NCBI RefSeq assembly: GCF_023078275.1
Contig: NC_062975.1
Coordinates: 16,219,141 to 16,283,140, forward strand
Direction of reading: 5' to 3'
DNA length: 64,000 bases
Source: Leguminivora glycinivorella
Lineage: Eukaryota > Arthropoda > Insecta > Lepidoptera > Tortricidae
Made by a program: the position numbers and the translations under genes. The notes beneath the pieces were generated by a model. That model did no database searches, was not told the DNA's origin, and worked only from the letters and a program-made list of their open reading frames with translations. Below, one piece after another: positions 54,358 through 64,000 of this stretch; position 1 is the first letter of the stretch, and every line of letters starts with the position of its first letter.

Positions 54358-54790
54358 TAATAGTTATTTGTTATACAAGGGGGCAAAGTTGTATTTTAAC
54401 GCCGAGTGTGGAATTGAAAAACGAGCAAGTGAAAGGATTCTATAGTTGAACCACGAGCGAAGCGAGTGGTTCGAGAATAGAATCCTGAACTTGCGAGTTT
54501 TTTAACACACGAGAAGTAAAATACATTTGCACCCGAGTGTAACACAAAACTTTTCCCCTCACTATAGCGAGGAAACTACAACGCAAAAAATGCATTTATC
54601 ATTGCTTCCAGTAGTTCCACAGGTGGTAAATCATCTTTATTACTAGATTCACCTACTTTTATAAATTTTAAAGCAGTTAATTTGACTTTGTTCAAGGTAA
54701 AATTACTTTACCCACTAGTGGATAAAATGCGTTTTTACCCGCTGGTATTAAAGGACAAAACACGTGTTTCCGAACTAGTGAGGGGAAAAC
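54358..54790 (+). mobile_element. MITE-like element, family G (full copy)
   Basis: TAGTTATTTGTTATACAAGG … AACTAGTGAGGGGAAAA. It contains a nested hairpin AGGATTCTAT, GAACCACGAGCGAAGCGAGT, GGTTC, ATAGAATCCT, and the shared blocks AGGAAACTACAACGCAAAAA and AAAGGACAAAACACGTGTTT. Confidence 0.8.
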
Positions 54791-55373
54791 AATTTTAAAA
54801 CTCATCTCAAAATTAAAACAGCCTAGATTCTCACACCCAAAACTTCCAAAGTTGCCAGAAATCTAAAGCCCATAAAACAACACCAAATTAAATTAGACGA
54901 AATTTACTCCAGAAGGACTCCAGCAAGTATTTTAATAGTCCTCGCCAATTACCACTTATGACTTGCACTAAAACTGAACGAAATTTACACTTGAGTGAAG
55001 ACAGAGTCTAATTAACGAGTGCATCGCAATCTCGACTCTGAATCCAGGTATCAAGATACAGTGTACCTCTCCGCGATTGCTGGAGGAAATTCTGATTTAT
55101 AGTTTGAGAACTATCTTCTTCGTTTGTTTTAAGCCAATTGTAACTTTGGATTTTATGATATTACAGTTATGAGTTGTGGAATTGCGAAGCTAATTTAACA
55201 TTTATCTCTTGTGGATAAGGTTCGGTTTCAACAGTGATTTTGTGTAACATACAGTACAAATATTCTTTATTGCAACATTTAGGTACTTACTAACAGTTTT
55301 AATTGGGTTGGCTGTTTCATAAGTAATTATTTTACGTACGGGTTTATGTGGGCAATACATATATCCAGGTTTT
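54791..55373. other. no gene seen
   Basis: Nothing recognised. Confidence 0.5.
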
Positions 55374-56820
55374 TAGGGTTCCGTACCAAAAAGGTACAAA
55401 AGGAACCCTTAAGGCGCCGCTCTATCCGTATGTCCGTCTGTCACATTACTAAATATCTCGAGAACTACTTAATGCTATCGGTATGAAACAGTTATGAAGT
55501 GGTTTGGAACAGTTATGAACATTGTCAACTTCTACAAATTGAAGGTATTATTTTTTAAATTGATCAATGTACGCCGAAAGGCACACCATGGTCGGACTTA
55601 TAATGTAAACTGACACCTATTGTAATGTATGTAACCCATGATGACGAAATAAATGAATTGAATTGAATTGAATTGTAAATGATAGAAAATGGCCAAAATG
55701 AAAGGGGGGCAAACTGAAAATTTCAAGTAACTAGGTCAAGTGGGGTATCGTTAGAAAGAACTCAAACTGTACATAGTCAAAACTATTTTTTATAATTTTT
55801 TTGGTTGTGGAAAAAAAATGTTTTTTGAAGGAAAATGTAAAAAAATACCGCCCCCCCCCCCTTATCTCCGAAGTTTACCAACATAAATTTATGAAATTTT
55901 CGCCAAACATGGCTATTATAATGAATATTACAGGAAAAATAAAATCGTACACGTATCATGAAAACTTTTTTTTATTTATAAAAAACCTTTCAGATTTACA
56001 TTTCCAATTTTAACACCCTTGCGGGTGTTTATTGTATCTGTATTTTTTAACAAAATAACAATGAAATTATCTGCTTTCAAATAGAGGCAAAATGGTTAAA
56101 ACCGGTTCACGCAATAAACAATTTTTCCGTAAAAATCATGTTCCATACTAGCTCGCGCGCATTAGTTTACTCAATTTGCCGATAGATGTCGCTGTACGTT
56201 GAACGTTCATTTCCTACATAACGTTTTTCCTGATATAATGAGGTCGGTTCAGGAGCGTCCTTGCGACATGCCGTAACTCGTAAACTATTGAAGTCGAATA
56301 GTCTTGATTTTATTTGGACGTTGTCTAACATTAAAATTATATACACCGTGTTTTTATTGAATTCCGTTAACTTTAAGGGAAGACTCTTTAGATCAAATAC
56401 AATTAGTTTCTCTAAGAAACTAGCGTCTTACTCTTACGGTTACCGGGTTATTAAAAAAATAAAAATAATTACTGAACACGTGTGTGACAGCCTTTACCAC
56501 TTCCTAATGCTATTTGTTTTGACATGTGCCGTCAATCACTTGACACTAACTTGAATGTTATCCTTAAGGGTCTCTCACACTGATTAATTCATTTATTATG
56601 TATGAAAACGATGAAAAATGTCCTGATAATTTAATGATCCTAACAACGTGTCGAATTTAACGGAGAACAAAAAAAACACAGTGTATTAAAATATTACTTG
56701 TTATGTGGGAAATTAGTCAAATCTGTAGAGTGCTATGAATAACATTTTGATGATTCAACTATTGAAAGTTTGTACGGAACCCTCGGTGAGCGAGTCCGAC
56801 TCGCACTTGACCGGTTTTTT
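55374..56820 (+). mobile_element. GGTTCCG-family repeat (copy 5, enlarged)
   Basis: TAGGGTTCCGTACCAAAAAG at the start and ACGGAACCCTCGGTGAGCGA with GTCCGACTCGCACTTGACCG at the end. At about 1.45 kb it is longer than the 49451 copy, partly because a LINE tail is inserted (55562-55676). CAATTTGCCGATAGATGTCG corresponds to a diverged block in the 49451 copy. The 97-codon frame at 56261 lies inside and is not supported as a gene. Confidence 0.7.
55562..55676 (+). mobile_element. LINE 3' tail with (AATTG)n, nested
   Basis: ACGCCGAAAGGCACACCATG, GACACCTATTGTAATGTATG, ATGACGAAATAAATGAATTG and repeated AATTG units. The flanking repeat resumes at ATAGAAAATGGCCAAAATGA, so this is an insertion. Confidence 0.6.
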
Positions 56821-56860
56821 TGATATGTACATAGGTTACACTGAAGCTTTCCTTTATATA

Positions 56861-57108
56861 TCCATACTATGTAATATTATAAATGGGAAAGTGTGTGGGT
56901 CTGTTTGTTTGTCCGTCTTTCACGGCAAAACGGAACGACGAATTGACGTAATTTTTTAACTGGAGATAGTTGAAGGGATGGAGAGTGACATAGGCTACTT
57001 TTTGTCTCTTTCTAACCCCCCACTTCCCTAAAATGGAAGGTGGAAGTTTGTATGGAGCACTCCGCAATTTTCGAATTTAGCGCGAGCGAAGCCGCGAGAA
57101 AAAGCTAG
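56861..57108 (+). mobile_element. Helitron-like element (copy 5)
   Basis: TCCATACTATGTAATATTAT … AGCCGCGAGAAAAAGCTAG between A and T; long form with CCCACTTCCCTAAAATGGAA. It lies 40 bp after the preceding repeat. Confidence 0.75.
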
Positions 57109-57181
57109 TAATTCAATAAAAAGTACTTAATTAACTTTTGCATACTTAACTTTAAGGTAAGTTTCATTCAGGCCTCTTACC

Positions 57182-57317
57182 GCCTTATTCATAAACGTAC
57201 TCTAAAGTTATCTAGCCGATAAAGTTCGTTTGTCCCTTTCCGACGTATTAGTGTGATAGAAAGGGACAAACGAACTTTATCGTCTTGATAACTTTAGTGT
57301 ACGTTTATGAATAAGGC
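57182..57317. mobile_element. palindromic MITE, family C (copy 2)
   Basis: GCCTTATTCATAAACGTACT, GATAAAGTTCGTTTGTCCCT and their complements at the right, ending ACGTTTATGAATAAGGC. 136 bp. Confidence 0.85.
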
Positions 57318-57426
57318 TCTTAGTCTACAAGGATTTCTAGCAAATTGTTAATTATTGGCACTCGTCACAATTTTTTTATGATACGCGTAGGCAAAAAGGT
57401 GAATAAACTCTGCCACAGTATAGTAA

Positions 57427-57648
57427 ATTACGATACAAGTGCGTAAAAAAGGAAGTACGAAACGAGTGGCGATAAATTAAAATACGACCGAAGGGAGTGT
57501 TTCAAATCGACACAGTTACGAATTTCCTTTTCGCACGTGTATCGTACGACGTTTTTCAGTACAGATGACCCTCCGAAGTTTCGACCTGGCATATAATGAA
57601 CCACTTCTCGCACTAGTGCGTAAAAAAAATAGCATCTGTACTGAAAAA
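57427..57648 (+). mobile_element. two-module foldback, family D (best copy)
   Basis: Module one: TTACGATACAAGTGCGTAAA … TTTCGCACGTGTATCGTA. Module two: TTTTTCAGTACAGATGACC … GCATCTGTACTGAAAAA. ACGACCGAAGGGAGTGTTTC lies in the first loop and TCGACCTGGCATATAATGAA in the second. Confidence 0.8.
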
Positions 57649-57708
57649 GTAATTTTTATGGGTGTGTAATATTTATTTAGGTATATTTTGTTTTGTAAGA
57701 TGTCACTA

Positions 57709-57850
57709 ATATGTGTCGCTTAACTTCGGGTAAATCCATTCCGCTAGTAAGGTTGATTCAATTTCAGATTATGTACATATTTTATTTTTTTATACATAAT
57801 CAACTTTAAAGCAGAATGGATTTACAATTTGAAGTTAAGTGACACGTATA
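57709..57850. mobile_element. palindromic MITE
   Basis: ATATGTGTCGCTTAACTTCG with GTAAATCCATTCCGC at the left; GCAGAATGGATTTAC with AAGTTAAGTGACACGTAT at the right. No gene. Confidence 0.7.
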
Positions 57851-57867
57851 TTATGTATGTATTAATA

Positions 57868-58090
57868 TCATCCTCTTGCGTTATCCTGGCATTTGCCACG
57901 GCTCATGGGAGCCTGGGGTCCGCTTTGACAACTTATCCCAGGATTTGGCGTAGGCACTAGTTTGACCTTCCAACCCGAAGGGTAAACTAGAACCTTATTG
58001 GAATTAGTCCGGTTTCCTTACGATGTTTTCCTTCACCGAAAACTGGCAAATATCAAATGACATTTCGCACATAAATTCCGAAAAACTCAT
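57868..58090 (-). mobile_element. SINE family II, head-less copy
   Basis: CTTGCGTTATCCTGGCATTT, TGGGAGCCTGGGGTCCGCTT, CTTCCAACCCGAAGGGTAAA, CGATGTTTTCCTTCACCGAA and CAAATGACATTTCGCACATA: the reverse of 48956 extended toward the head. Confidence 0.75.
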
Positions 58091-58177
58091 ATTACCTATG
58101 TAATTCATAACAAGTTAGAAATGAATATAAAGTTAAAAACGCATTAATTCATATAATATGCCTTGCTAGGTTATAAC

Positions 58178-59047
58178 CAGGCCTCGGATTATTTTTCGCA
58201 TGGTAAGATGAAAGAAAACTATGGAGTCGATATTAAAACTAAACTTTAATTCATATTCATACTCATACTCACTAATTTTCTTAGTCCCGTAATACTTTTG
58301 TCCCTTGTGCAGGTTGACAGATCGAAAATGTTAATCGAAAATTAATCTTACTGAATGTAATTAAAATTATTTATGTGGTGTGATTTGGGAAGCCTTTTGC
58401 TTGGTAAAGGGTTACATTTACCCTGTAACTATATCAAATTAGTTACTATTTTGTTTGGTTCAGACTACTTTGTTGCGGTAAACGTAATGCTAAGTACTAG
58501 TAACACATTTCTCATGATCGTATTTTAGATCTTTGTAAGGTTCTATCCAGTATAAAATTGCAGAAACTTGCGGATCAGACATAATTGTTTACGTAATTAT
58601 TGCACGCACCGATTGCAATAAATAATTAAGTGACACATCGCGTCGTGAATGATTGACATGACATTGACATGCAAATGATTTTTGATAAATCAGCTAGTAC
58701 TTAGCATTACGTTTACCGCAACAAAGTAGTCTGAACCAAACAAAATAGTAACTAATTTGATATAGTTACAGGGTAAATGTAACCCTTTACCAAGCAAAAG
58801 GCTTCCCAAATCACACCACATAAATAATTTTAATTACATTCAGTAAGATTTTTAAAAATAAATTTAAAATTCAGTAAGATTAATTTTCGATTAACATTTT
58901 CGATCTGTCAACCTGCACAAGGGACAAAAGTATTACGGGACTAAGAAAATTAGTGAGTATGAGTATGAATATGAATTAAAGTTTAGTTTTAATATCGACT
59001 CCATAGTTTTCTTTCATCTTACCATGCGAAAAATAATCCGAGGCCTG
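58178..59047. mobile_element. 870-bp foldback element with 8-bp target duplication (hAT-like)
   Basis: The left arm 58178-58500 and right arm 58694-59047 are inverted copies that I read as identical, except for a 32-bp insertion in the right arm near 58850-58882. The ends start CAGGCCTCGGATTATTTTTC. GTTATAAC lies immediately outside both ends (58170-58177 and 59048-59055). An 8-bp duplication with T and A at positions 2 and 7 and ends beginning CAG fit hAT elements. The 193-bp centre has no coding frame, so it is non-autonomous. Near-identical arms imply a recent origin or ongoing arm correction. Confidence 0.85.
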
Positions 59048-59400
59048 GTTATAACGCTGGTCCAGAATATTCCAGCCATATAACATCTAGCGCTTCAGAG
59101 TCTAATAAGCCCAGATAAGACTTGATTAAACGCTCCAGGCGACACCCTGCATGCTTCTCCCTCAACACATCACCTGTATACAAGTAGCTTAATAAGAAGA
59201 AACTGTTTGGAGACATGAAAATAATCAAGATTATACAGGTTACACTACGCTAGAAAAATATGTTGAACGTTGTCTTCTGTAACGATCATAAGTACTTAGC
59301 ACAAAATGTTATAGGTAGATATATGGCGGGAATTGTGGGCGTCTTATACCGCAAATATCATGTCAGAACCATGTGAATTTATCGCACAGTATTTACTGTA

Positions 59401-59526
59401 CAGTCAACCAATTGGAACCCTGGGCCACTGCTAGAACTATATCATAGTGAATCAGATTGTAAGAAATCTACTGCTTGTCATTTTGACATGATTGTAGAGT
59501 GGCCTAGGGTTCCAATTGGTTCACTG
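59401..59526. mobile_element. mariner-type MITE with TA duplication (copy 2)
   Basis: CAGTCAACCAATTGGAACCC at the left and GGGTTCCAATTGGTTCACTG at the right; TA at 59399-59400 and 59527-59528. Shares TAAGAAAT, TCATTTTGACAT-type interior with 20521 in inverted orientation. Confidence 0.85.
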
Positions 59527-59745
59527 TACAAAAATTACTACACAAGATACGGCACACGTTACGTCCCTTATCGCAAACCACTGGATAAGAAACATGAACT
59601 GCCAGCGACGTCAAAGTCTCTAGTTTATTCTTTCTCGAAGATTGATATACAATGTTCCTTCAATTTTTCTTTTCTTTTGAGAGCGCCCTGTACTTATGGA
59701 GGATTAGGTCGAACTTCGATACTCCAAATTGTCGTTCTATGACAT

Positions 59746-59899
59746 TTAAAGCCTGACCAGAAATATAAATGACTATTGTTAAGAGGGCGCTGTTATTCTG
59801 ATGTATGCGGTGACAGTAAATTATAGCATGAAGAAATAGTTCTAATGAAATTCCGCAACATGGTGCGTAGTCATACCTTTATTTCTGGTTAGGCTTTAT
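59746..59899. mobile_element. MITE with inverted ends
   Basis: TTTAAAGCCTGACCAGAAAT … ATTTCTGGTTAGGCTTTATA. The interior AAGAGGGCGCTGTTATTCTG and TTCCGCAACATGGTGCGTAG is a sequence I recall as widespread in Lepidoptera. Confidence 0.7.
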
Positions 59900-59912
59900 A
59901 ATTATTGGTACA

Positions 59913-60087
59913 CTAGCTTTTGCCCGCGGCCGCGCTCGCGTTAGAAACAGTCAAAAAGTAGCCTATGTCACTCTACATCCCTTCAACTATCTCCACTTAA
60001 AAATCACGTCTATTTGTCGCTGCGTTTGCCGTGAAAGATGGACAAAGAAACAGACTCATACTTTCCCATTTATAATATTAGTATGGA
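59913..60087 (-). mobile_element. Helitron-like element (copy 6)
   Basis: A/CTAGCTTTTGCCCGCGGCCG … TTATAATATTAGTATGGA/T. Short form. It begins 14 bp after the previous MITE. Confidence 0.75.
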
Positions 60088-62364
60088 TTAATTAATTGTC
60101 GTAACCGAAAATTAAAACAAAAAAAAACCTCGCATTTTAAAACAGAAGTCGAATGGGAATCTAATAAAACGATTGTAAGGAGCGGCGACCGCGGTAAAAT
60201 TAAATATCGCCGAGACAATTCACAAGAATAAGTCCCCTTTGCCGGGAAAAATCCACCACCATTTTAATTCCGGTGGCGCCAGCGTTGAATTGAACAATTA
60301 TTTTTATTTGCCTTGTTCTACAGCCGGTTTTTGTGAATCAAGTTATTGCAGGGAATATTTTTACTCTTTCCCAGTTTTGATAGTTTAATGGCGTTGGGTT
60401 TTTTAACAAGTGTTGATTGCAGCGACCAAACGAAACTTATTTCAGTGCCGTTTTTGTTCAAAAACGTTTCAGCTTGTGGAAATATAAAGAGAGCTTGTTT
60501 CCTCATAATATGTAAAAACAAGTTTTGTAATCAATATTTATCTTGTGTAACAGTTGGCAATGTTGGCATGGCTCAGGTCTGGCAAATGAAGGTGAACTGA
60601 AAGTGGAAAGAAAGCTGACATTCCTTACAATTACCTACTACACAATGGCTGACTGGTCTTAGTGTAGACATTTAATATAATATTGCTATTTTCACAATAA
60701 CTGTTAGTTATGGTTGCCATACGAATAAATAATATATTTTTGCCATTACCTATAGTATTCTTTCTTAGGATTGGCAGTTGTTTCATTATTTATTTTAAAT
60801 CGAGTTGATAATTATTTCCTGGTAATTACAGCTCACAATAAACAAATAGGTCAACAGAGTGATTGAAATTAAATTGTTCAATTGAAATAATGGACGCGAA
60901 CAATTAATACTGCCATTAAATTAATTGGAAATTGTTATTACGATCTCAATTCACCGACTTTGCTTCAGTTAACTTCGGTTCAGGCTCCTAACGCCCCAAG
61001 CTTTAACTAAACCGGGAAGCTAACACCTATTAACGTAAAAACTTTTAATAAAATCCGCCATACAGAATGGGCGTCGTAATCCGCCATTATTTCGGCTTTC
61101 AACAATTACGCGGGACTACAAATAAAGACGTTTCGAGAGCAATATTCAAGGGGAAGGAAGCTGTATAAAAAATTATCATCACCTCATTCTGTCTCGCGGG
61201 CTTTCGGCTCAAATAAAAAAACTTGAGACGCGAGTAATTTTTTCACAAGCTTTGCTCATAGCGGCAATAAAAACCTCCCCCGACGGAGGCGCGCTATATT
61301 TCATATTATGTCTCCCGAACCTGCCCGTGACACTCGGGACGAAAGTTTAAATACCAGATGAAAATAATGTGAATTACGTGGACCGTGTAACATGACATAT
61401 TTGTACTCGTTTTCCTGAAAAAAGAGTTACAACGCTTTGTCTTTCGGGCGTGTTTGATTAAGTTCCTTATTCTCGGGAAACAAATTACTCTGAGACGCAC
61501 AAGGCGCAATTATTCTTGGTTTTCTTACAACGTTTTGTCTTGGCAAAGGCGATGTTATATTTTGAGTCGAATAATGTCATACGGGAAAAGGCGAGCGCAA
61601 ATTAGAAACGATATCGTTGTCGAGTACAAGTAGGTGTTATTACGTAAGGTTCAAAATATATTATTTTTTATTAACTAGAGATTATATTTATGTAATAAAG
61701 GAAACACTGTGGAACCGACATCGTTAACAAAATACACAGTGCCCACGGTGCAGTGTATCAAAGCGAAACGTATTTACTTAAGATTAATATCAATACTCAA
61801 TTTACATCTCTTGTCCATTCTTTTATTGCAACATATATTTTAAAATGTGAAAAAGTAAAACATGAATATTGAACATGGATTTCCACACTGATTTCAAAGA
61901 CTATAATAAAAGAAAATCTCATAATATACTACCGAATTTTATTTTATAATTAAAAGTATATTTCATTGGACACGACCTGATATCATAGTCATTGTGCAAA
62001 CACAAAATAATGACCATGAAAACGAAGTAGATTTCTTCTGGAAGCCTTACAAAGAGCTCTAATAGCGATCCTTTGGAGAATACCTTGTCGAAGGTTTAAT
62101 AAAACGGGTTTGAACAGTCATGCTCGTTATTACCGCAGGCAACATTTTTATTTTAATAATATCGATTTTAACGATTTTATCTATTCTCCTTTGCATAGTT
62201 TTGCTTTGTGCCTTTGCTCTTTTGTTCTCTCCTGGATGTGTCCTGCTAATTAAAATTAGCATATACATACTACGATCAACTACGATTGTACCTACATTGT
62301 CTACGAGTACATTTGACATGACATACATAGATTAACTGGGTCCCATAAGTTATGGATCCATATA
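60088..62364. other. unique-looking AT-rich DNA, no supported gene
   Basis: No repeat family recognised. A 71-codon plus-strand frame at 62120-62335 starts with ATG and is very hydrophobic in its first 50 residues (ITAGNIFILIISILTILSIL …), as a membrane protein would be, but its AT-rich composition alone could produce this and no gene signals surround it. Opposing frames at 60318-60600 are likewise unsupported. Confidence 0.4.
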
Positions 62365-62480
62365 TGCAAGTAATGTACAAATAAAAAAAGTACTCATCGC
62401 ATAAATAAATGCTCTTATCGTGATTCGAACCCAAGACCATCGGCATATAAGGAAGGGTCACTACAAAATACCAGTCGTTA
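62365..62480 (-). mobile_element. SINE family I (copy 5, partial)
   Basis: Read on the minus strand: GTAGTGACCCTTCCTTATAT (A-box side), GATGGTCTTGGGTTCGAATC (perfect B box GGTTCGAATC) and AGAGCATTTATTTATGCGAT. Matches the first half of 48267. Confidence 0.7.
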
Positions 62481-62631
62481 AAATAACTACTACTAATAAA
62501 CACTACAACATAATGGGAGTATTCTTCATATATTTATGAGCCAGTATTTAAATTTCTTTACGTGATCATTCTTTTTCAACGGTTTTTAGAATTGTAGGCG
62601 TTTCTCCGTTTCTGGTCTTTTATTATTTTAG

Positions 62632-62848
62632 TTCTGTTTTGCAATCTTATGATGTCTCACAATGTCTGCAAATGGTAACAATTAATATCACAGAATATAA
62701 TAATAGTACAAGTACAGAAAGCTCACTCCTTCGATGTTCACAAAATGCCGCCATTCTAATTCTATTTAAATTTGACGAAACCTTAGGTGGATGGACACTG
62801 TTATATGACGAAGCCTGCGCTGTCGATCTAAACGTATGTATTTTTTAA
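62632..62848 (+). CDS. possible terminal exon of an unrecognised gene
   Basis: After an acceptor-like TTTATTATTTTAG (ending 62631) the frame runs open for 71 codons: SVLQSYDVSQCLQMVTINIT … LRCSQNAAILILFKFDETLG, then WTLLYDEACAVDLNVCIF, with a stop at 62846-62848. AATAAA follows at 62864-62869. The mixture of Cys, Trp and acidic residues looks protein-like rather than random AT-rich translation. No ATG begins the frame except internally, so if real it is the last exon of a spliced gene whose other exons I could not find. Its layout (acceptor, open frame, stop, close poly(A) signal) resembles 10639-10920, though I see no clear sequence similarity between the two. Confidence 0.3.
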
Positions 62849-62904
62849 TGATTTCTTTTGTTAAATAAATATATTAAAAATAAAAAAAAATATTCTAAAT
62901 TCTT

Positions 62905-63057
62905 ACCTACATTAACAAAAAGACCGCACGCAAGCATCCTACATTGAATTCTATTGCGGCGCGAGAAGGTCACCACCACTGAATGGGCCGCGAACTCGCG
63001 GCCGCCGGCATGTACTTGTAGCGCGGCGATACATTCGCGGAGTGAGCCGCCCCTGTT
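62905..63057 (-). repeat. GC-rich dispersed repeat
   Basis: CACGCAAGCATCCTACATTG, GAATGGGCCGCGAACTCGCG, GCCGCCGGCATGTACTTGTA and GCGGAGTGAGCCGCCCCTGT. The block stands out from AT-rich flanks and resembles a repeat I recall from lepidopteran genomes; the class is unknown to me. Confidence 0.5.
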
Positions 63058-63061
63058 AATA

Positions 63062-63493
63062 TTAGAAATTATTAAAAAATAGGTTTATTGCTATCAAAAA
63101 GTACGTGGTTTGTGTCTTGTATGAATCGTCTTTTGAGGAACTTTTATTACTTATTATAACATTTTCTCCATCCACATCAATAAAGTCAAAATGTAACCGA
63201 ACGATATTCTGCGCTCTAGAGCAAACGAACTTTTGACTGAAGCCAGCTTTAAAGTGGATTCCAAAGTGATGGTTACTAAATTCTAGTGCCGTTTTAGACT
63301 TAGATCCGACGTGGGGGTAAGCATCCGAATAAAAGTGCAGGATATTTTTCAGTAAAGACCCAGTTAGTTCGAAAATACTGCCATTATTAGGCAATCTATA
63401 TTGAATCATAGAGCTGATTCGAACTTTAATATGTAAACGGAAATCATATAACTTACACGGAACCCAAACAAACATGTTGTTTAACTGACCCAT
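63062..63493 (-). CDS. 143-codon reading frame, function unknown
   Basis: The longest intact ATG-to-stop frame in the window that is not repeat-derived on its face: MGQLNNMFVWVPCKLYDFRL at the start, ENVIISNKSSSKDDSYKTQT then TYFLIAINLFFNNF at the end. It has two cysteines, no transmembrane segment except a weakly hydrophobic C-terminus, no zinc-finger or catalytic motif that I recognise, and no poly(A) signal near the stop. The GC-rich repeat at 62905-63057 begins 5 bp after its stop on the minus strand, so the frame could belong to the same mobile element. It could also be a fragment of a host gene or chance. Codon variety looks reasonable for a real protein. Confidence 0.35.
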   Translation of the reverse strand: MGQLNNMFVWVPCKLYDFRLHIKVRISSMIQYRLPNNGSIFELTGSLLKNILHFYSDAYPHVGSKSKTALEFSNHHFGIHFKAGFSQKFVCSRAQNIVRLHFDFIDVDGENVIISNKSSSKDDSYKTQTTYFLIAINLFFNNF

Positions 63494-63539
63494 TTTTCTA
63501 AATATCCATAAATTATGGTCACCTCCCTAGCGGCGGGGT

Positions 63540-64000
63540 AGGTATGTCACAAAATGCGACGCCCGGTTCGCCCGATCGTCTCTCGCCGCTCGTGACATCA
63601 CCGTTGCGCGGCGTCGTATACGCGTGATATTTTTGAGACGGTGCAGGATATAGTATTTTATGCAACAGGCGTTTAAAGGAGATCAAAAAACACGAGTGGC
63701 GTGGGTAAGTGGGTACCTAATCTATGCACGACCCTGTAAATGACGAATTACAGTTAGGGAGTAGAAAAAGTCTAAAATAATATCAGGATATATGATGGAT
63801 ATTTAATGTCAGTACTTCATATCCACAATCTTATGTACGAGTACATTGCTAGTTGTAAAAAACACAAATACTAAGTACAGTAATAATAATCGGATTGTCA
63901 ATAAGAGATACAATAAAGTTGACAGACGAGATTCAAGTTGTTGGAAAACGCCGGGCAGACAGTAGAATGGCAATCATGACGCGAACTTTTGCCCAACACC
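63540..64000 (-). repeat. repeat related to 15100-15572
   Basis: TATTTTATGCAACAGGCGTT, TCAAAAAACACGAGTGGCGT, and CTATGCACGACCCTGTAAAT with GACGAATTACAG correspond inverted to ACTCGTGGCGT, GTTGCATAAAATA and CGTCATTTACAGTGTCGTGC around 15130-15570. GC-rich words (ATGCGACGCCCGG, TTGCGCGGCGTCG) lie between. ATGGCAATCATGACGCG near 63967 may be the start of a family B MITE cut by the window end. Confidence 0.5.

Noticed and set aside
62120..62335. 71-codon hydrophobic frame, possible membrane protein
   Set aside because: T-rich DNA readily encodes Ile/Leu/Phe runs; no splice, poly(A) or homology support.
1..64000. CRISPR arrays, prokaryotic operons, phage or viral genes
   Set aside because: No regular spacer arrays, no compact coding, and no viral structural or polymerase genes; the repeats and introns are those of an insect nuclear genome.

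Overview
The window looks like non-coding, repeat-dense nuclear DNA of a moth or butterfly (Lepidoptera). It is AT-rich and has no operons, rRNA or functional tRNA, and no long intact gene. It is packed with repeat types I recognise from lepidopteran genomes: tRNA-derived SINEs, short Helitron-like elements inserted between A and T, many palindromic MITEs, and 3' ends of several non-LTR retrotransposon (LINE) families. The species cannot be named. Family assignments come from reading the sequence and general knowledge; no search was run.

Layout. 1-9,700: satellite-like repeats (a 186-bp tandem repeat with an internal hairpin at 2771-3406), foldback elements and MITEs. 9,700-16,600: LINE fragments, SINEs, one possible terminal coding exon (10639-10920) and strong inverted repeats, some very GC-rich. 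17,000-32,000: repeated copies of about ten MITE families, LINE 3' ends at 22180, 25189 and 26172, and nested insertions (a mariner-type MITE inside a SINE at 27478-27805; a foldback inside a larger inverted-repeat element at 30744-31262). 32,200-36,400: the most informative part. A 1,887-bp element with inverted ends and an 8-bp target duplication carries a broken two-exon THAP-domain gene. It sits inside a palindromic MITE whose uninterrupted relative lies about 2 kb upstream. 37,000-44,200: more repeats and the decayed C-terminus of a reverse-transcriptase protein (43547-44187). 44,300-60,100: MITEs, SINEs, a second THAP first-exon fossil (53331) and an 870-bp foldback with near-identical long arms and an 8-bp target duplication (58178-59047). 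60,100-64,000: mostly unique AT-rich DNA, another possible terminal exon (62632-62848) and a 143-codon reading frame of unknown function (63062-63493).

There is no gene network to describe. What can be read is a history of insertions: which element went into which, which left target duplications, and which proteins decayed. The candidates most worth following are the THAP-bearing P-like element with its empty-site relative, the young hAT-like foldback, the hairpin satellite, and the reverse-transcriptase remnant with an in-frame deletion.
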